Origin: Solirubrobacteraceae bacterium
Lineage (GTDB): Bacteria; Actinomycetota; Thermoleophilia; Solirubrobacterales; Solirubrobacteraceae
Reading direction: 5' to 3'
NCBI GenBank assembly: GCA_017882455.1
Contig: JADGPL010000027.1
Coordinates: 1 to 38,939, forward strand
DNA length: 38,939 nt
Under the pieces are notes generated by a model. It was not told the origin of the DNA. It saw nothing but the letters and a program-made list of their open reading frames with translations, and ran no database searches. Shown here piece after piece: positions 15,100 through 22,743 of this stretch. A program made the translations under genes and the position numbers. Every line of letters begins with the position of its first letter. Position 1 is the first letter of the stretch.

Positions 15100-15776
15100 G
15101 AGCTCAGCGCCGAGCGCAGGAAGTCCACCGTACGTCCCCAGGACTCCGTGGCCAGCGCCTCGTCGTAGGTCCCCAGGCGATTGGTGTCGTTGAAGAAAGC
15201 GTGGCCGCCACCCTCGTAGAAGTGGAAGGTCACCTCTGCGCCCGCGTCGCGCAGCTCGGATTCGAGCTTCTTGGCGTCCTCGACTGGGACGAATTCATCG
15301 TTGGTTCCGAAGTGCCCGAGGATCGGGCCTTTGATCTTGGTGAAGTCGGGCTTGCCGTGTGGCATCACGTAGTAGTAGCTGACCGCCGCCGTGATCTCAG
15401 GGCAGGTTGCCGCGGCCCACACCGACAGCCCGCCGCCGAGGCAGAAGCCGAGCGAGCCAACGCCCGAGCCCTCGACTCCAGGCTGGGACTTCAGGTGCTC
15501 GGCCGCTCCGCACATGTCCTTCTCGACCTGGTCCATCGAGAGCGCCATCATCTTCTGTTCGGCCTCGCTCGGCTGGGTCGTGGTCTCTCCGCGGAACAGG
15601 TCCGGGGCCAGCGCGAAGAAGCCCTCGCCCGCGAGGCGGTCGCAGATGGAGCGGATGTGCTCGTCCAGGCCCCACCACTCCTGCAGGACGATCGTGGCCG
15701 GGCCATGCTCTGCGGCCGGGACGGCCAGATAGCCGGGCGAGGTGCCGCCGCTGGTGGGGAACTCGATGTCGGGCAT
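15096..15776 (-). CDS. Dienelactone hydrolase family protein
   Basis: This 226-residue cytosolic alpha/beta hydrolase has a Cys-type nucleophile. The nucleophile elbow is GSLGFCLGGGLS (Cys near residue 112), the acid is in HFGTNDEFVP (near 160) and the His in GGGHAFFND (near 192). QEWWGLDEHI near the N-terminus carries the Glu that activates the Cys in dienelactone hydrolases. It would hydrolyse dienelactones or related esters in aromatic breakdown, but many members have other ester or lactone substrates. ATG 15776 follows AAGGAGCA. The stop overlaps the proposed CTG start of the downstream secreted-protein gene by four bases, so the two are probably coupled. It is divergent from a CurA-like reductase. 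Confidence 0.93.
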   Translation of the reverse strand: MPDIEFPTSGGTSPGYLAVPAAEHGPATIVLQEWWGLDEHIRSICDRLAGEGFFALAPDLFRGETTTQPSEAEQKMMALSMDQVEKDMCGAAEHLKSQPGVEGSGVGSLGFCLGGGLSVWAAATCPEITAAVSYYYVMPHGKPDFTKIKGPILGHFGTNDEFVPVEDAKKLESELRDAGAEVTFHFYEGGGHAFFNDTNRLGTYDEALATESWGRTVDFLRSALSS

Positions 15777-15987
15777 GTGCTGCTCCTTGTGTGCTCGGTG
15801 TGTTTGGCGCCTCGGCCGGCGCTCGCCGTCGAGGAGCGCAGTCTCTCACGAAGGGCGTGCTCTGTGGTCGATGTGCCCGCAACCGCTGTCCACGAAACAG
15901 CGACGTCGACTTGGTATCTGTAGACCCCGTATATGGTGTCGCCCGCACCGCAGAGGCCGTGTCAGCCCGACGATGAAAGGCAACTCA

Positions 15988-16995
15988 ATGGACGCCGTCA
16001 ACCACCAGTTCAAGCTCGCCGCGCGCCCTGTCGGCCTGCCCAAGCCGAGCGATTGGGAGCACACCGAGGCGCCCGTCCCCGAGATCGGCGACGGCGAGGT
16101 GCTGGTGAAGGTGCTCTACCTCTCGTTGGATCCGGCCATGCGCGGATGGATGAACGACACTCGCTCCTACATTCCGCCGGTGGGCATCGGCGAGGTGATG
16201 AGGGCGCTGGGAGCCGGCGAGGTGATCGCGTCCAAGCACCCCGACGTGGCGGTGGGCGATCACGTGACCGGCCTGCTCGGCGTCCAGGAGTACGCCGTGG
16301 CCAACGGCGCCGCGGTGATGAAGGTGGACACCGCCGTGGCGCCGCTTTCGGTCTACCTGGGCACGCTCGGCATGACCGGCATGACCGCCTACTTCGGGCT
16401 GCTCGACATCGGGCGCCCGCAGGAGGGCGAGACGGTGGTGGTCTCGGGGGCGGCGGGCGCCGTCGGCGGGATCGTCGGTCAGATCGCCAAGCTGAAGGGC
16501 GCTCGCGCCGTCGGGATCGCGGGCGGTGCCGAGAAGTGCGCCTACGTGGTGCAGGAGCTCGGCTTCGACGCCTGCATCGACTACAAGGCTCAAGGCCTGG
16601 ACGTGGGGCTGGGCGAGCACTGCCCCAAGGGCATCGACGTCTACTTCGACAACGTGGGGGGTGAGATCCTCGATGCGGCCCTGGCGCGCCTCGCGCGTCA
16701 CGCGCGCGTGATCATCTGTGGCGCGATCTCCCAGTACAACGCCACCGAGGCCGTGCGGGGGCCGTCGAACTACCTCTCGCTGCTCGTCAACCACGCGAGC
16801 ATGACCGGCTTCGTGGTCTCCGACTACGGCGCCCGCCTGGGCGAGGCCGCGCAGGAGATGGGCGCCTGGTATGCGGCCGGCAAGCTGGTCTCGCGCGAGG
16901 ACGTTGCGGCCGGGTTCGAGAGCTTCCCGGAGACGCTGCTGCGACTGTTCCGAGGCCAGAACACGGGCAAGCTCGTGTTGAAGGTGGGCGACTGA
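15988..16995 (+). CDS. NADP-dependent MDR reductase (CurA/alkenal reductase type)
   Basis: This 335-residue zinc-free medium-chain reductase shows YLSLDPAMRGWMND near the N-terminus and the Rossmann motif TVVVSGAAGAVGGIVGQIAK at about residue 150. YFDNVGGEILDAALARL follows, then GAISQYNATEAVRGPSNYLS. These are hallmarks of the CurA / prostaglandin reductase / 2-alkenal reductase group, which reduces the C=C bond of alpha,beta-unsaturated carbonyls using NADPH. ATG 15988 has AAAGG 7 bases upstream and gives the family length; an ATG 15 bases earlier lacks a ribosome site. The divergent region to the dienelactone hydrolase gene contains a small inverted repeat CGCTGT/ACAGCG at 15884-15902. A role in electrophile detoxification fits the neighbours. 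Confidence 0.93.
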   Translation: MDAVNHQFKLAARPVGLPKPSDWEHTEAPVPEIGDGEVLVKVLYLSLDPAMRGWMNDTRSYIPPVGIGEVMRALGAGEVIASKHPDVAVGDHVTGLLGVQEYAVANGAAVMKVDTAVAPLSVYLGTLGMTGMTAYFGLLDIGRPQEGETVVVSGAAGAVGGIVGQIAKLKGARAVGIAGGAEKCAYVVQELGFDACIDYKAQGLDVGLGEHCPKGIDVYFDNVGGEILDAALARLARHARVIICGAISQYNATEAVRGPSNYLSLLVNHASMTGFVVSDYGARLGEAAQEMGAWYAAGKLVSREDVAAGFESFPETLLRLFRGQNTGKLVLKVGD

Positions 16996-17005
16996 CCGTC
17001 GCGCC

Positions 17006-17032
17006 GCCGCTCCGCCGCTCCGCCGCTCCGCC
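17006..17032. repeat. Short tandem repeat, 8-base unit
   Basis: Three exact copies of GCCGCTCC plus a partial fourth lie in the 66-base gap between the convergent stops at 16995 and 17062. It is likely a slippage-prone spacer with no evident function. Confidence 0.7.
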
Positions 17033-17061
17033 ACGCCGCCGCGGCCCTGCGCGGTGGTCTC

Positions 17062-18876
17062 TCAGCTGGTGGGCAGCCATATCCGCAGGTCGCTCACTTC
17101 GACGCTGACGGCGCCTTCGCTGGGGCGGTAGTAGGGGGCGTCGCGGCCGAGCAGCTCGAGCTCGACGGTGTCCCCGGGGGCGAACCGGTAACCGTCGCCG
17201 TGCAGCTGAAATGCGACGAAGCCCTGTTGATCGTCGGTCAGTCGATACACGCCGCGGTCGACCAGGCGCTGCTGTCCGTCGGGCATCACGTCCCACAGGC
17301 GGGCAGCGAGCTCGCCGGAGGGGCCGTGGGCGCGGATGGTGGCCGTGATCGTCGGCATCCCCAGCACGGTCATGCCGGAGCTGGTGGTGGTGTAGGTGGC
17401 GCTGTTGGGCTCGCTCTCGGCGGGCACGGTCTTGCAGGCTTCTCCGCTGCCGACGGGGTTGAGCGCGGTCGCGAGCTCGGGATCGCCTCCGGCCGAGGTG
17501 AAGGCCTGGGTGGCGGGCGAGCCGAAGTCGAGCCGGTGCGGATGCAGGGCGGCCCAGGAGCGGGCCGTGTACGGGCCGCCGGCCGGTTCGGCCGTGGGGC
17601 ACGTGAGCGTGAAGGCGCTCACGCTGTAGTTGCGCGGAGCAGTGCCCACGTGCCTGAGCCTTGCCGCGAAGAAGCGAGCGCCCTGCATGTTGAAGGCTCG
17701 ATTGGTGTTCGCCTTGTTTGACGCGGGCAGGTGGCCGAGGTCTCCGAGCTGCAGCGCGACCTGGCCACCCTGGGCGCGAACGGCGTTGTAGATCCGCAGT
17801 GACTGCGCGGGTGGGAGAATGCTGTCCGTCCAGCCGCTCTCGAGCAGCAGGGGCGCAGGCCTTCCCGGCAGGCCGTAGCCCTGGTGATAGGTGGTGAGCT
17901 GCGTGACCAGTTCGCTGACCGGGGCCGTGTCTGAGAGGTTGCTCTCGCCGATCGCGCTCAGGCCGCCCAGGCTGTCCTGCGGATCGAGGGCGGGGGGCGC
18001 CATGAAGGCGCCGACTTCCATCTCGAAGTGGGTGAGGCCGGAGATCCATTCTTCGAGCTCGACCCCGATCGGTTGGGCGCTCTGCCCGATCGGTGCAACC
18101 TCGCCATCCAGGAAGCGCCCGTTCGGCCACAGCGCTTCCATCAGGTCAGACCATGGCCAGCGCGCCCACGCCGCGTCGATTTCGAGCGGCCTTCCAGCCG
18201 GGCTGCGCCAGCGGGCGAAGCTGCCGTCGGGCAGCCGGATCCGGTTGCGCAGGTATGCGAGCTCGACGCTCTGGGCACCGCCGTAGGACTCTCCGGTGAC
18301 TCCCAGGCGCCCCGCCTCGGTGATGCGCTCGTCCGCCAGCTCGCCGAGCAGGAACTGCGTGTCACGCGCTTCGTAGCGTTGGTCGGCGAGACGCCCGAAG
18401 CCTTCCGCGCAGGCTGGATCGGCGCGCGAGGCGAGGGCGCCGCAGGAGCTTCCCGAGCCGCGGGCCGAGTAGTTGACGACGGCGAAGCCGTGGCGGGCGT
18501 AGTAGACGTTGTTGTAGGCGTAGGTCTCGTTGTCGTCGCCCGCCGGTGCGCCTGCCTCGAAGGCGGTCTTGTTCTGGCCGGCCCCGTGCAGCATCACGAT
18601 CGTCGGGAACGGGCCACGCCCGCTCGCGGGAAGCGTCACGTCGACATCGAGGGGCACGCCGTCGAAGGAGGGCATGCGCTGGGCGAGGGTGGCGGTCGGG
18701 CAGAAGCGGACACCATGTTCGAGCGAGCAGGGATGGCCGAACGGCGCGAGCGCGCCGTTCGTGCGGCGCCGCGCCGCGGCTGCGCTGGGCACCGTCGAAT
18801 CCGGGAATGCCCAGGCGGCGAGCGCCAGCAGGATCCCCAGGGCGGCCAGGCTCTGCGTTGGGCGAGCGCTGGGCAT
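17062..18876 (-). CDS. Secreted CocE/NonD family hydrolase
   Basis: This 604-residue exported serine hydrolase starts at ATG 18876 with a signal peptide (LAALGILLALAAWAF, cleavage near SAAAA). The alpha/beta hydrolase domain has TIVMLHGAGQNKTAF and GFAVVNYSARGSGSSCG (oxyanion region). The nucleophile is Ser in GRLGVTGESYGGAQSVELAY (near residue 195), the Asp is in LLLESGWTDSILPP (near 347) and the His in LGDLGHLPAS (near 380). The last 200 residues form the jelly-roll domain of X-Pro dipeptidyl-peptidase/CocE proteins (ARLWDVMPDGQQRLVDRGVY, DTVELELLGRDAPYYRPS). It would cleave peptides or esters outside the cell; substrate unknown. It is divergent from a LuxR gene with an 87-base gap, so that regulator may control it. 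Confidence 0.9.
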   Translation of the reverse strand: MPSARPTQSLAALGILLALAAWAFPDSTVPSAAAARRRTNGALAPFGHPCSLEHGVRFCPTATLAQRMPSFDGVPLDVDVTLPASGRGPFPTIVMLHGAGQNKTAFEAGAPAGDDNETYAYNNVYYARHGFAVVNYSARGSGSSCGALASRADPACAEGFGRLADQRYEARDTQFLLGELADERITEAGRLGVTGESYGGAQSVELAYLRNRIRLPDGSFARWRSPAGRPLEIDAAWARWPWSDLMEALWPNGRFLDGEVAPIGQSAQPIGVELEEWISGLTHFEMEVGAFMAPPALDPQDSLGGLSAIGESNLSDTAPVSELVTQLTTYHQGYGLPGRPAPLLLESGWTDSILPPAQSLRIYNAVRAQGGQVALQLGDLGHLPASNKANTNRAFNMQGARFFAARLRHVGTAPRNYSVSAFTLTCPTAEPAGGPYTARSWAALHPHRLDFGSPATQAFTSAGGDPELATALNPVGSGEACKTVPAESEPNSATYTTTSSGMTVLGMPTITATIRAHGPSGELAARLWDVMPDGQQRLVDRGVYRLTDDQQGFVAFQLHGDGYRFAPGDTVELELLGRDAPYYRPSEGAVSVEVSDLRIWLPTS

Positions 18877-18946
18877 CCGCTCTTCTTACACGACCCCTGC
18901 CCGCGCCGCTTGCCCGAGGTGAACGCCTCGCTCGCGCGATCTCGCT

Positions 18947-18965
18947 ATACGTCCGTATGACGTAT
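18947..18965. promoter_or_regulatory. Inverted repeat over the luxR start
   Basis: ATACGTC and GACGTAT form perfect 7-base arms around the 5-base spacer CGTAT, ending within the ATG of the LuxR gene. The site lies in the divergent region with the CocE gene. It could be an operator for autoregulation. A leader hairpin that hides the start is another reading. Confidence 0.4.
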
Positions 18966-19785
18966 GGCATCGGTGCACGGTCAGGATCGCGGGGAGGAAG
19001 GCCGGCTGCTCGAGCTGATCGGCGACACGTTCGGTCTGCTCCACATCGAGGAGCTCCGCTGGGGACTGCTGGAGGCGCTGCATCGGGTGCTGCCCTCCGA
19101 CTACGTGTCCTTGAACGACGTGGGCCCCACCCCCGACGCTGTCGTGTCGATCATCTCGCCCGGGCAGCCCGAGGACTCCCACGATCTGTGGGCGAGACAC
19201 GCCCACGAAAACCCGATCCTGTGCCACTACCAACGCACCGGCGACGGGGGCGCGCTGCGCTTCTCGGACGTGCCTGGCGGCGAGCGGCTGCACGAGCTTC
19301 CCCTGTACCGCGAGCTGTATGCGCCGATGGGGGTGGAGCACCAGCTGGCGTTCACGCTTCCCGGCAGTCCGGGTCGGGTGCTCGCGATCGCGCTCAGCCG
19401 CGGTGGGAGTGACTACAGCGACGCCGAGCGCGACTTCGCCAACCGCGCGCGTCCGTTCCTGATCCAGGCCTATCTCAACGCGATCGCGTTCGAGTCGGCG
19501 CGCACGCCCGACGGTGATGACCGCACCGAGCGGATCGTCGCAGGGCTGAGCACCGCCGGTCTGACGCGCCGTGAGGCCGAAGTCGTGCGGATGGTGGCCC
19601 TGGGCGGATCCAACCAGCACATCGCCTCGGCGCTGGGAATCAGCTATCGCACCGTTGGCAAGCATCTCGAGCACGGCTTTCGCAAGCTCGGCGTGGGCGA
19701 CCGCTCGACGGCAGCCGCTCGTGCCTGGGAGCTCGCGGAGCTCCCCACGGCCAACGGATCAGGAGCGGTGGGCCAGGCTTCGTAG
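18964..19785 (+). CDS. LuxR family transcriptional regulator
   Basis: This is a 273-residue protein. Residues about 15-180 form a GAF-like sensory region (LLEALHRVLPSDYVSLNDVG, MGVEHQLAFTLPGSPGRVLA, YSDAERDFANRARPFLIQAY). The C-terminal GerE/LuxR helix-turn-helix spans about 195-255 (LTRREAEVVRMVALGGSNQH, IASALGISYRTVGKHLEHGF, RKLGVGDRSTAAARA). There is no receiver domain, so it is probably ligand-responsive rather than phosphorylated. ATG 18964 overlaps an inverted repeat. The gene is divergent from the CocE hydrolase, and its 3' end overlaps the convergent MFS gene by 27 bases. Its target is not shown by the sequence; the hydrolase or its own promoter are the natural candidates. Confidence 0.9.
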   Translation: MASVHGQDRGEEGRLLELIGDTFGLLHIEELRWGLLEALHRVLPSDYVSLNDVGPTPDAVVSIISPGQPEDSHDLWARHAHENPILCHYQRTGDGGALRFSDVPGGERLHELPLYRELYAPMGVEHQLAFTLPGSPGRVLAIALSRGGSDYSDAERDFANRARPFLIQAYLNAIAFESARTPDGDDRTERIVAGLSTAGLTRREAEVVRMVALGGSNQHIASALGISYRTVGKHLEHGFRKLGVGDRSTAAARAWELAELPTANGSGAVGQAS

Positions 19786-21060
19786 CGGCTCATCGACCGG
19801 TGGTCCGGGCCCCTCGGCGTGCAGGCGCTCGAGCATGCGCGTCTGGCGAGGCGCCAGCCCGAGCAGGAAGGCGAGGAAGGCGAGCGCCGAGCCGCCCACG
19901 AGTACCTCCACGGGGCTGAGCGCGCCGGCGAGCGGCCCGGCGATGATGTATCCGAGCGGCAGCAGTGCGTAGGAGACCATCCAGTCATAGGAGGTCACGC
20001 GCGAGAGCGACCCCGGTGGGATGCGCTCGGCCAGCGCGGTCAGCCACCAGATGTCGAACAGCGCGATCCCGACTCCTGCCACGGCGGAGGACGGGACGAC
20101 GATGAAGAGCGTGATGCCGTTCGCATAGAGGATCGAGGAGAGCGGCCAGATGGACATGGCGAGCATCGCCAGGCGCATCGGGTAGCGGGGGCGCCAAACC
20201 ACGCCCAGGAGCGAGCCGAGGATGGTGCCGAAGCCGAGCGCGGCCTCCACCCACCCGTATACCGCGATATGGCCGTACTGCTGGCGGGCCACCAGCGGTC
20301 CCAGGACGAACCACGGCGCCAGCCCGCAGAAGAGGGCCACGCAGAAGGACAGGAGCGTCGCCCACACCCAGACTCGGGCGCGAACCTCGCGCAGGCCGAC
20401 GCCGATCCCCTTCCACACGCTCGTCGGTGTCTCGGGCTCGAGCGCCTGCTGGCCCGCGGTGACCGTGCGTTCACGTGGGCGCACGCGCGTCAGGAAGGCC
20501 GCGCTGGCGGCGAACGTGGCTGCGTCGAGCGCGAACGCCCATCCGGCTCCCGCTCCGAGCACCAGCGCGGTGGCGAGCGCGGGGCCGGCGAATTCGGCGA
20601 CGTTGTTGGACATGCTGACCACGGCGGTGGCCTGTTGGATGTCCGGCTCGGGCACCGTTTGGGGCAGCAGGCCGTTGGCGGCTGGACGGAAGAAGGCCTC
20701 GGCGCCGCCGAACAGCACCTCGATCACGACGACCTCCCAGATCCGCACGGAGCCCGAGAGGATCAGGATCGCCAGCAGCGCATGCAGGGTGAAGCGCACG
20801 AGATCGGTGGCGATCATCACGCGGTGGCGGGGCAGCCGGTCGGCCCACACCCCGCCGATGAGCAGGAACGTGACGAGCGAGAGCGCATGCGCGGCCAGGA
20901 CGAGGCCGAGGTCGGTGGCGCTGCCGGTCAGCCCGACCACGAACAGGGCGAGCGCGACCAGCACGATGTTGTCCCCGACCACGCTCGCCGACTGTGCGAG
21001 CCACAGGAAGCGGAAGTCGCGGTGGGCGAGGACCCGTCTGATCTCGGAGAGGTTGGCCAT
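19759..21060 (-). CDS. MFS transporter, EntS/MFS_3 type
   Basis: This 433-residue protein from ATG 21060 has about 12 membrane helices. The N-terminus MANLSEIRRVLAHRDFRFLW, then LAQSASVVGDNIVLVALALF, and the loop GGVWADRLPRHRVMIATDLV (motif A) are typical of the MFS_3 group, which includes the enterobactin exporter EntS and macrolide efflux proteins. NNVAEFAGPALATALVLGAG and RVTSYDWMVSYALLPLGYII are characteristic of the second part. A start at 21087 would add nine residues. The cargo is unknown; the fold suggests export of a small molecule. Its 3' end overlaps the LuxR gene on the other strand by 27 bases, which might allow antisense interference. Confidence 0.9.
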   Translation of the reverse strand: MANLSEIRRVLAHRDFRFLWLAQSASVVGDNIVLVALALFVVGLTGSATDLGLVLAAHALSLVTFLLIGGVWADRLPRHRVMIATDLVRFTLHALLAILILSGSVRIWEVVVIEVLFGGAEAFFRPAANGLLPQTVPEPDIQQATAVVSMSNNVAEFAGPALATALVLGAGAGWAFALDAATFAASAAFLTRVRPRERTVTAGQQALEPETPTSVWKGIGVGLREVRARVWVWATLLSFCVALFCGLAPWFVLGPLVARQQYGHIAVYGWVEAALGFGTILGSLLGVVWRPRYPMRLAMLAMSIWPLSSILYANGITLFIVVPSSAVAGVGIALFDIWWLTALAERIPPGSLSRVTSYDWMVSYALLPLGYIIAGPLAGALSPVEVLVGGSALAFLAFLLGLAPRQTRMLERLHAEGPGPPVDEPLRSLAHRS

Positions 21061-21183
21061 CCCGCCTGCCAGCTTGACGCAGCGCAATGGCCACGGGCGC
21101 CCCCCGCTGGCCAGGTTGGCCCGCGGGGCGGGGCATTGCCAGGCGGATCGGCCGACCGTGGCCCCGCCGGGGCGCCCGGCAGA

Positions 21184-21675
21184 TCAGGCGCCGACCACGG
21201 CGGCCCCGCGCCCGGCCAGGCGCTCCTCGGCATAGCGCCTGCCGCGCTCGGCATCGCCGGTGGCGAAGGTCGCGATGTCGGCGAGCGTCACGATCGTCCC
21301 GAGCGCGCCCCAGGTGCCGTCGGGGATCTCCGGCGTGAACACCCACACCCGTCGGGGGTCGCGATCGTGGGCGCCCTGCTCGGCGTCGAGGACCGCCTCG
21401 GTGATGTCGCGCACCATCGCCTGGCGGCGCTCGGGCTCGTACTGGCCCTCGGGCACGGAGGCCACGAAGCGGTAGTGGGGCGCGCGGGCAAGCTCGCCGG
21501 CGACGTACACGGCCTCGGGGCGGTGTACGAACAGCCAGGCGATCGAGCGGACCTGCGGGTTGGACGGATCGGCTCCCTCGTTGCGGATCAGCATGTCGGT
21601 CAGCCGCGCCAGCAGCTGCTCCTCGGACGTCGGCGAAAGCGCTCCGGCGGGGATGTGGGCGTCGAGCATTGGCAT
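21184..21675 (-). CDS. Tautomerase-superfamily protein
   Basis: The 163-residue protein begins MPMLDAHIPAGALSPTSEEQ, so after Met removal it has an N-terminal Pro, the catalytic base of tautomerases. The length is about twice that of 4-oxalocrotonate tautomerase, as in cis-CaaD, MSAD and MIF-type fused members. The second beta-alpha-beta unit starts near HYRFVASVPEGQYEPERRQA with MVRDITEAVLDAE, and the C-terminal part has VWVFTPEIPDGTWGALGTIV. Its substrate is unknown. ATG 21675 has GGAGGA 6 bases upstream. The gene is divergent from an HxlR-type regulator; the pair shares a promoter region with a clear inverted repeat, so induction by an aldehyde- or quinone-like compound is plausible. Confidence 0.88.
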   Translation of the reverse strand: MPMLDAHIPAGALSPTSEEQLLARLTDMLIRNEGADPSNPQVRSIAWLFVHRPEAVYVAGELARAPHYRFVASVPEGQYEPERRQAMVRDITEAVLDAEQGAHDRDPRRVWVFTPEIPDGTWGALGTIVTLADIATFATGDAERGRRYAEERLAGRGAAVVGA

Positions 21676-21719
21676 GGTCGCTCCTCCTTCCGGCCGATCG
21701 CCGGAGTCGCTTGATTGAT

Positions 21720-21744
21720 GGTCACTCTTCTCATAAAAGTGACC
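21720..21744. promoter_or_regulatory. Inverted repeat between tautomerase and hxlR genes
   Basis: GGTCACTCTT and AAAAGTGACC match as an inverted repeat at 9 of 10 positions around the 5-base spacer CTCAT. It is 44 bases upstream of the tautomerase start and 54 bases upstream of the HxlR-type start. Spacing and symmetry fit a dimeric HxlR-family regulator. Confidence 0.6.
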
Positions 21745-21798
21745 AGAGATAGACCCTACACTCGTAACTCTCCTTATGCAAGCGATACACTTGGGCGG

Positions 21799-22362
21799 AT
21801 GAAGCGCACGGCACTCGACACCCATCCCTGCTCGATCGCCCGCACGCTTGACGTGATCGGCGAGTGGTGGACGCCGCTGATCCTGCGTGACGTGGCCTAC
21901 GGCGTCCGTCGCTTCGGCGAGATCCAGGAGGACCTCGGCATCTCGGCCAACGTCCTCGCGGACCGTCTCGAGGCGCTCGTGGGGGAGGGGATCCTCGAGA
22001 CGCACGTCTACCAGGAGCGACCCCGGCGCAGCGAGTACGTGCTGAGCGAGAAGGGCAGCGAGTTGATCCCGGCACTGCTCGCGCTGATGCAGTGGGGCGA
22101 CCGCTGGAAGTGGCCGGGAGGGGAGGGCCCGGTGCGCGTCGTGCACGAGCAGTGCGGCAGCGAGGTCCACGTAGAGGTGCGCTGCCCGCATTGCGAGCGC
22201 GAGGCGACGCCCGCCGAGCTGAGGGCCAAGCCGGCGAGCTTCGTGCGCTCAGCCCCTGCTCCTCACCAACCCGGCCACGTCACGGGAGAGCGGCTGCTCG
22301 CGAGCCCGACGGGGCTGGCGCTCGAGGTCCGACCCCCTCAGTCCGAGCTCTCGCCGTCGTAG
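21799..22362 (+). CDS. HxlR family transcriptional regulator
   Basis: This is a 187-residue protein. The N-terminal HxlR winged helix is complete: CSIARTLDVIGEWWTPLILR, FGEIQEDLGISANVLADRLE and LVGEGILETHVYQERPRRSE with YVLSEKGSELIPAL. The Cys in HPCSIART is conserved and is the aldehyde/quinone/oxidant sensor in studied members such as HypR and YodB. A C-terminal extension of about 75 residues follows with Cys in HEQCGSEV and RCPHCEREAT, which looks like a degenerate zinc-ribbon. ATG 21799 is used; an extension to 21715 would cross the operator. Divergent from the tautomerase gene it likely controls. Its 3' end overlaps the convergent cupin remnant by 25 bases. Confidence 0.92.
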   Translation: MKRTALDTHPCSIARTLDVIGEWWTPLILRDVAYGVRRFGEIQEDLGISANVLADRLEALVGEGILETHVYQERPRRSEYVLSEKGSELIPALLALMQWGDRWKWPGGEGPVRVVHEQCGSEVHVEVRCPHCEREATPAELRAKPASFVRSAPAPHQPGHVTGERLLASPTGLALEVRPPQSELSPS

Positions 22363-22654
22363 TAGTCGACGTGCCCGTCGGCGCGGCGGAGCATGAGCGT
22401 GTCGGCGTCGTTGCCCGGCCAGACGCCGATCTTGTCGCTGTCTGGATACAGCGCCACCGACGGCTCGCGGGCGCTCGAGAACATCACCAGCCGCGCGTCC
22501 TGCTCGCTGTGGTTGCTGACCTTGTGCGCGCCCTCAGGTCCGCCAGCGCCTCGGCGCCGACGGCTTTGGTGATGCGGATCGCTGCGCCGCGGAAGCCGTC
22601 GGGATCGGTCTCGTCCCACTCGTAGTCGTCGTCGAAGAGGTTCACGCGGCGCAC
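22338..22654 (-). pseudogene. Cupin-domain protein with internal deletion and frameshift
   Basis: From GTG 22654 one frame reads VRRVNLFDDDYEWDETDPDG and then FRGAAIRITKAVGAEAL, the usual start of a cupin protein of about 160 residues. A second frame continues GPEGAHKVSNHSEQDARLVM, then FSSAREPSVALYPDSDKIGV and ends DADTLMLRRADGHVDYYDGE, the usual end. The central 50 or so residues with the metal-binding HxHxxxEE strand are missing, and the two parts meet out of frame at about 22536-22545. One internal deletion explains it. The product cannot bind metal in the normal way. A true deletion or an assembly error are the alternatives. Confidence 0.8.
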
Positions 22655-22743
22655 GGGGTGAGTCTGGCAGGTCCTTCCGCCGCCCTGACCGTCTGCCGGC
22701 CGCGCGATGGTCGGCCCGGTGAGGCCTGTGCGCCCGTGTGCGC

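Noticed and set aside
17006-17032. GCCGCTCC repeats as a CRISPR or regulatory array
   Set aside because: Only three 8-base units without spacers. A simple slippage repeat between convergent genes.
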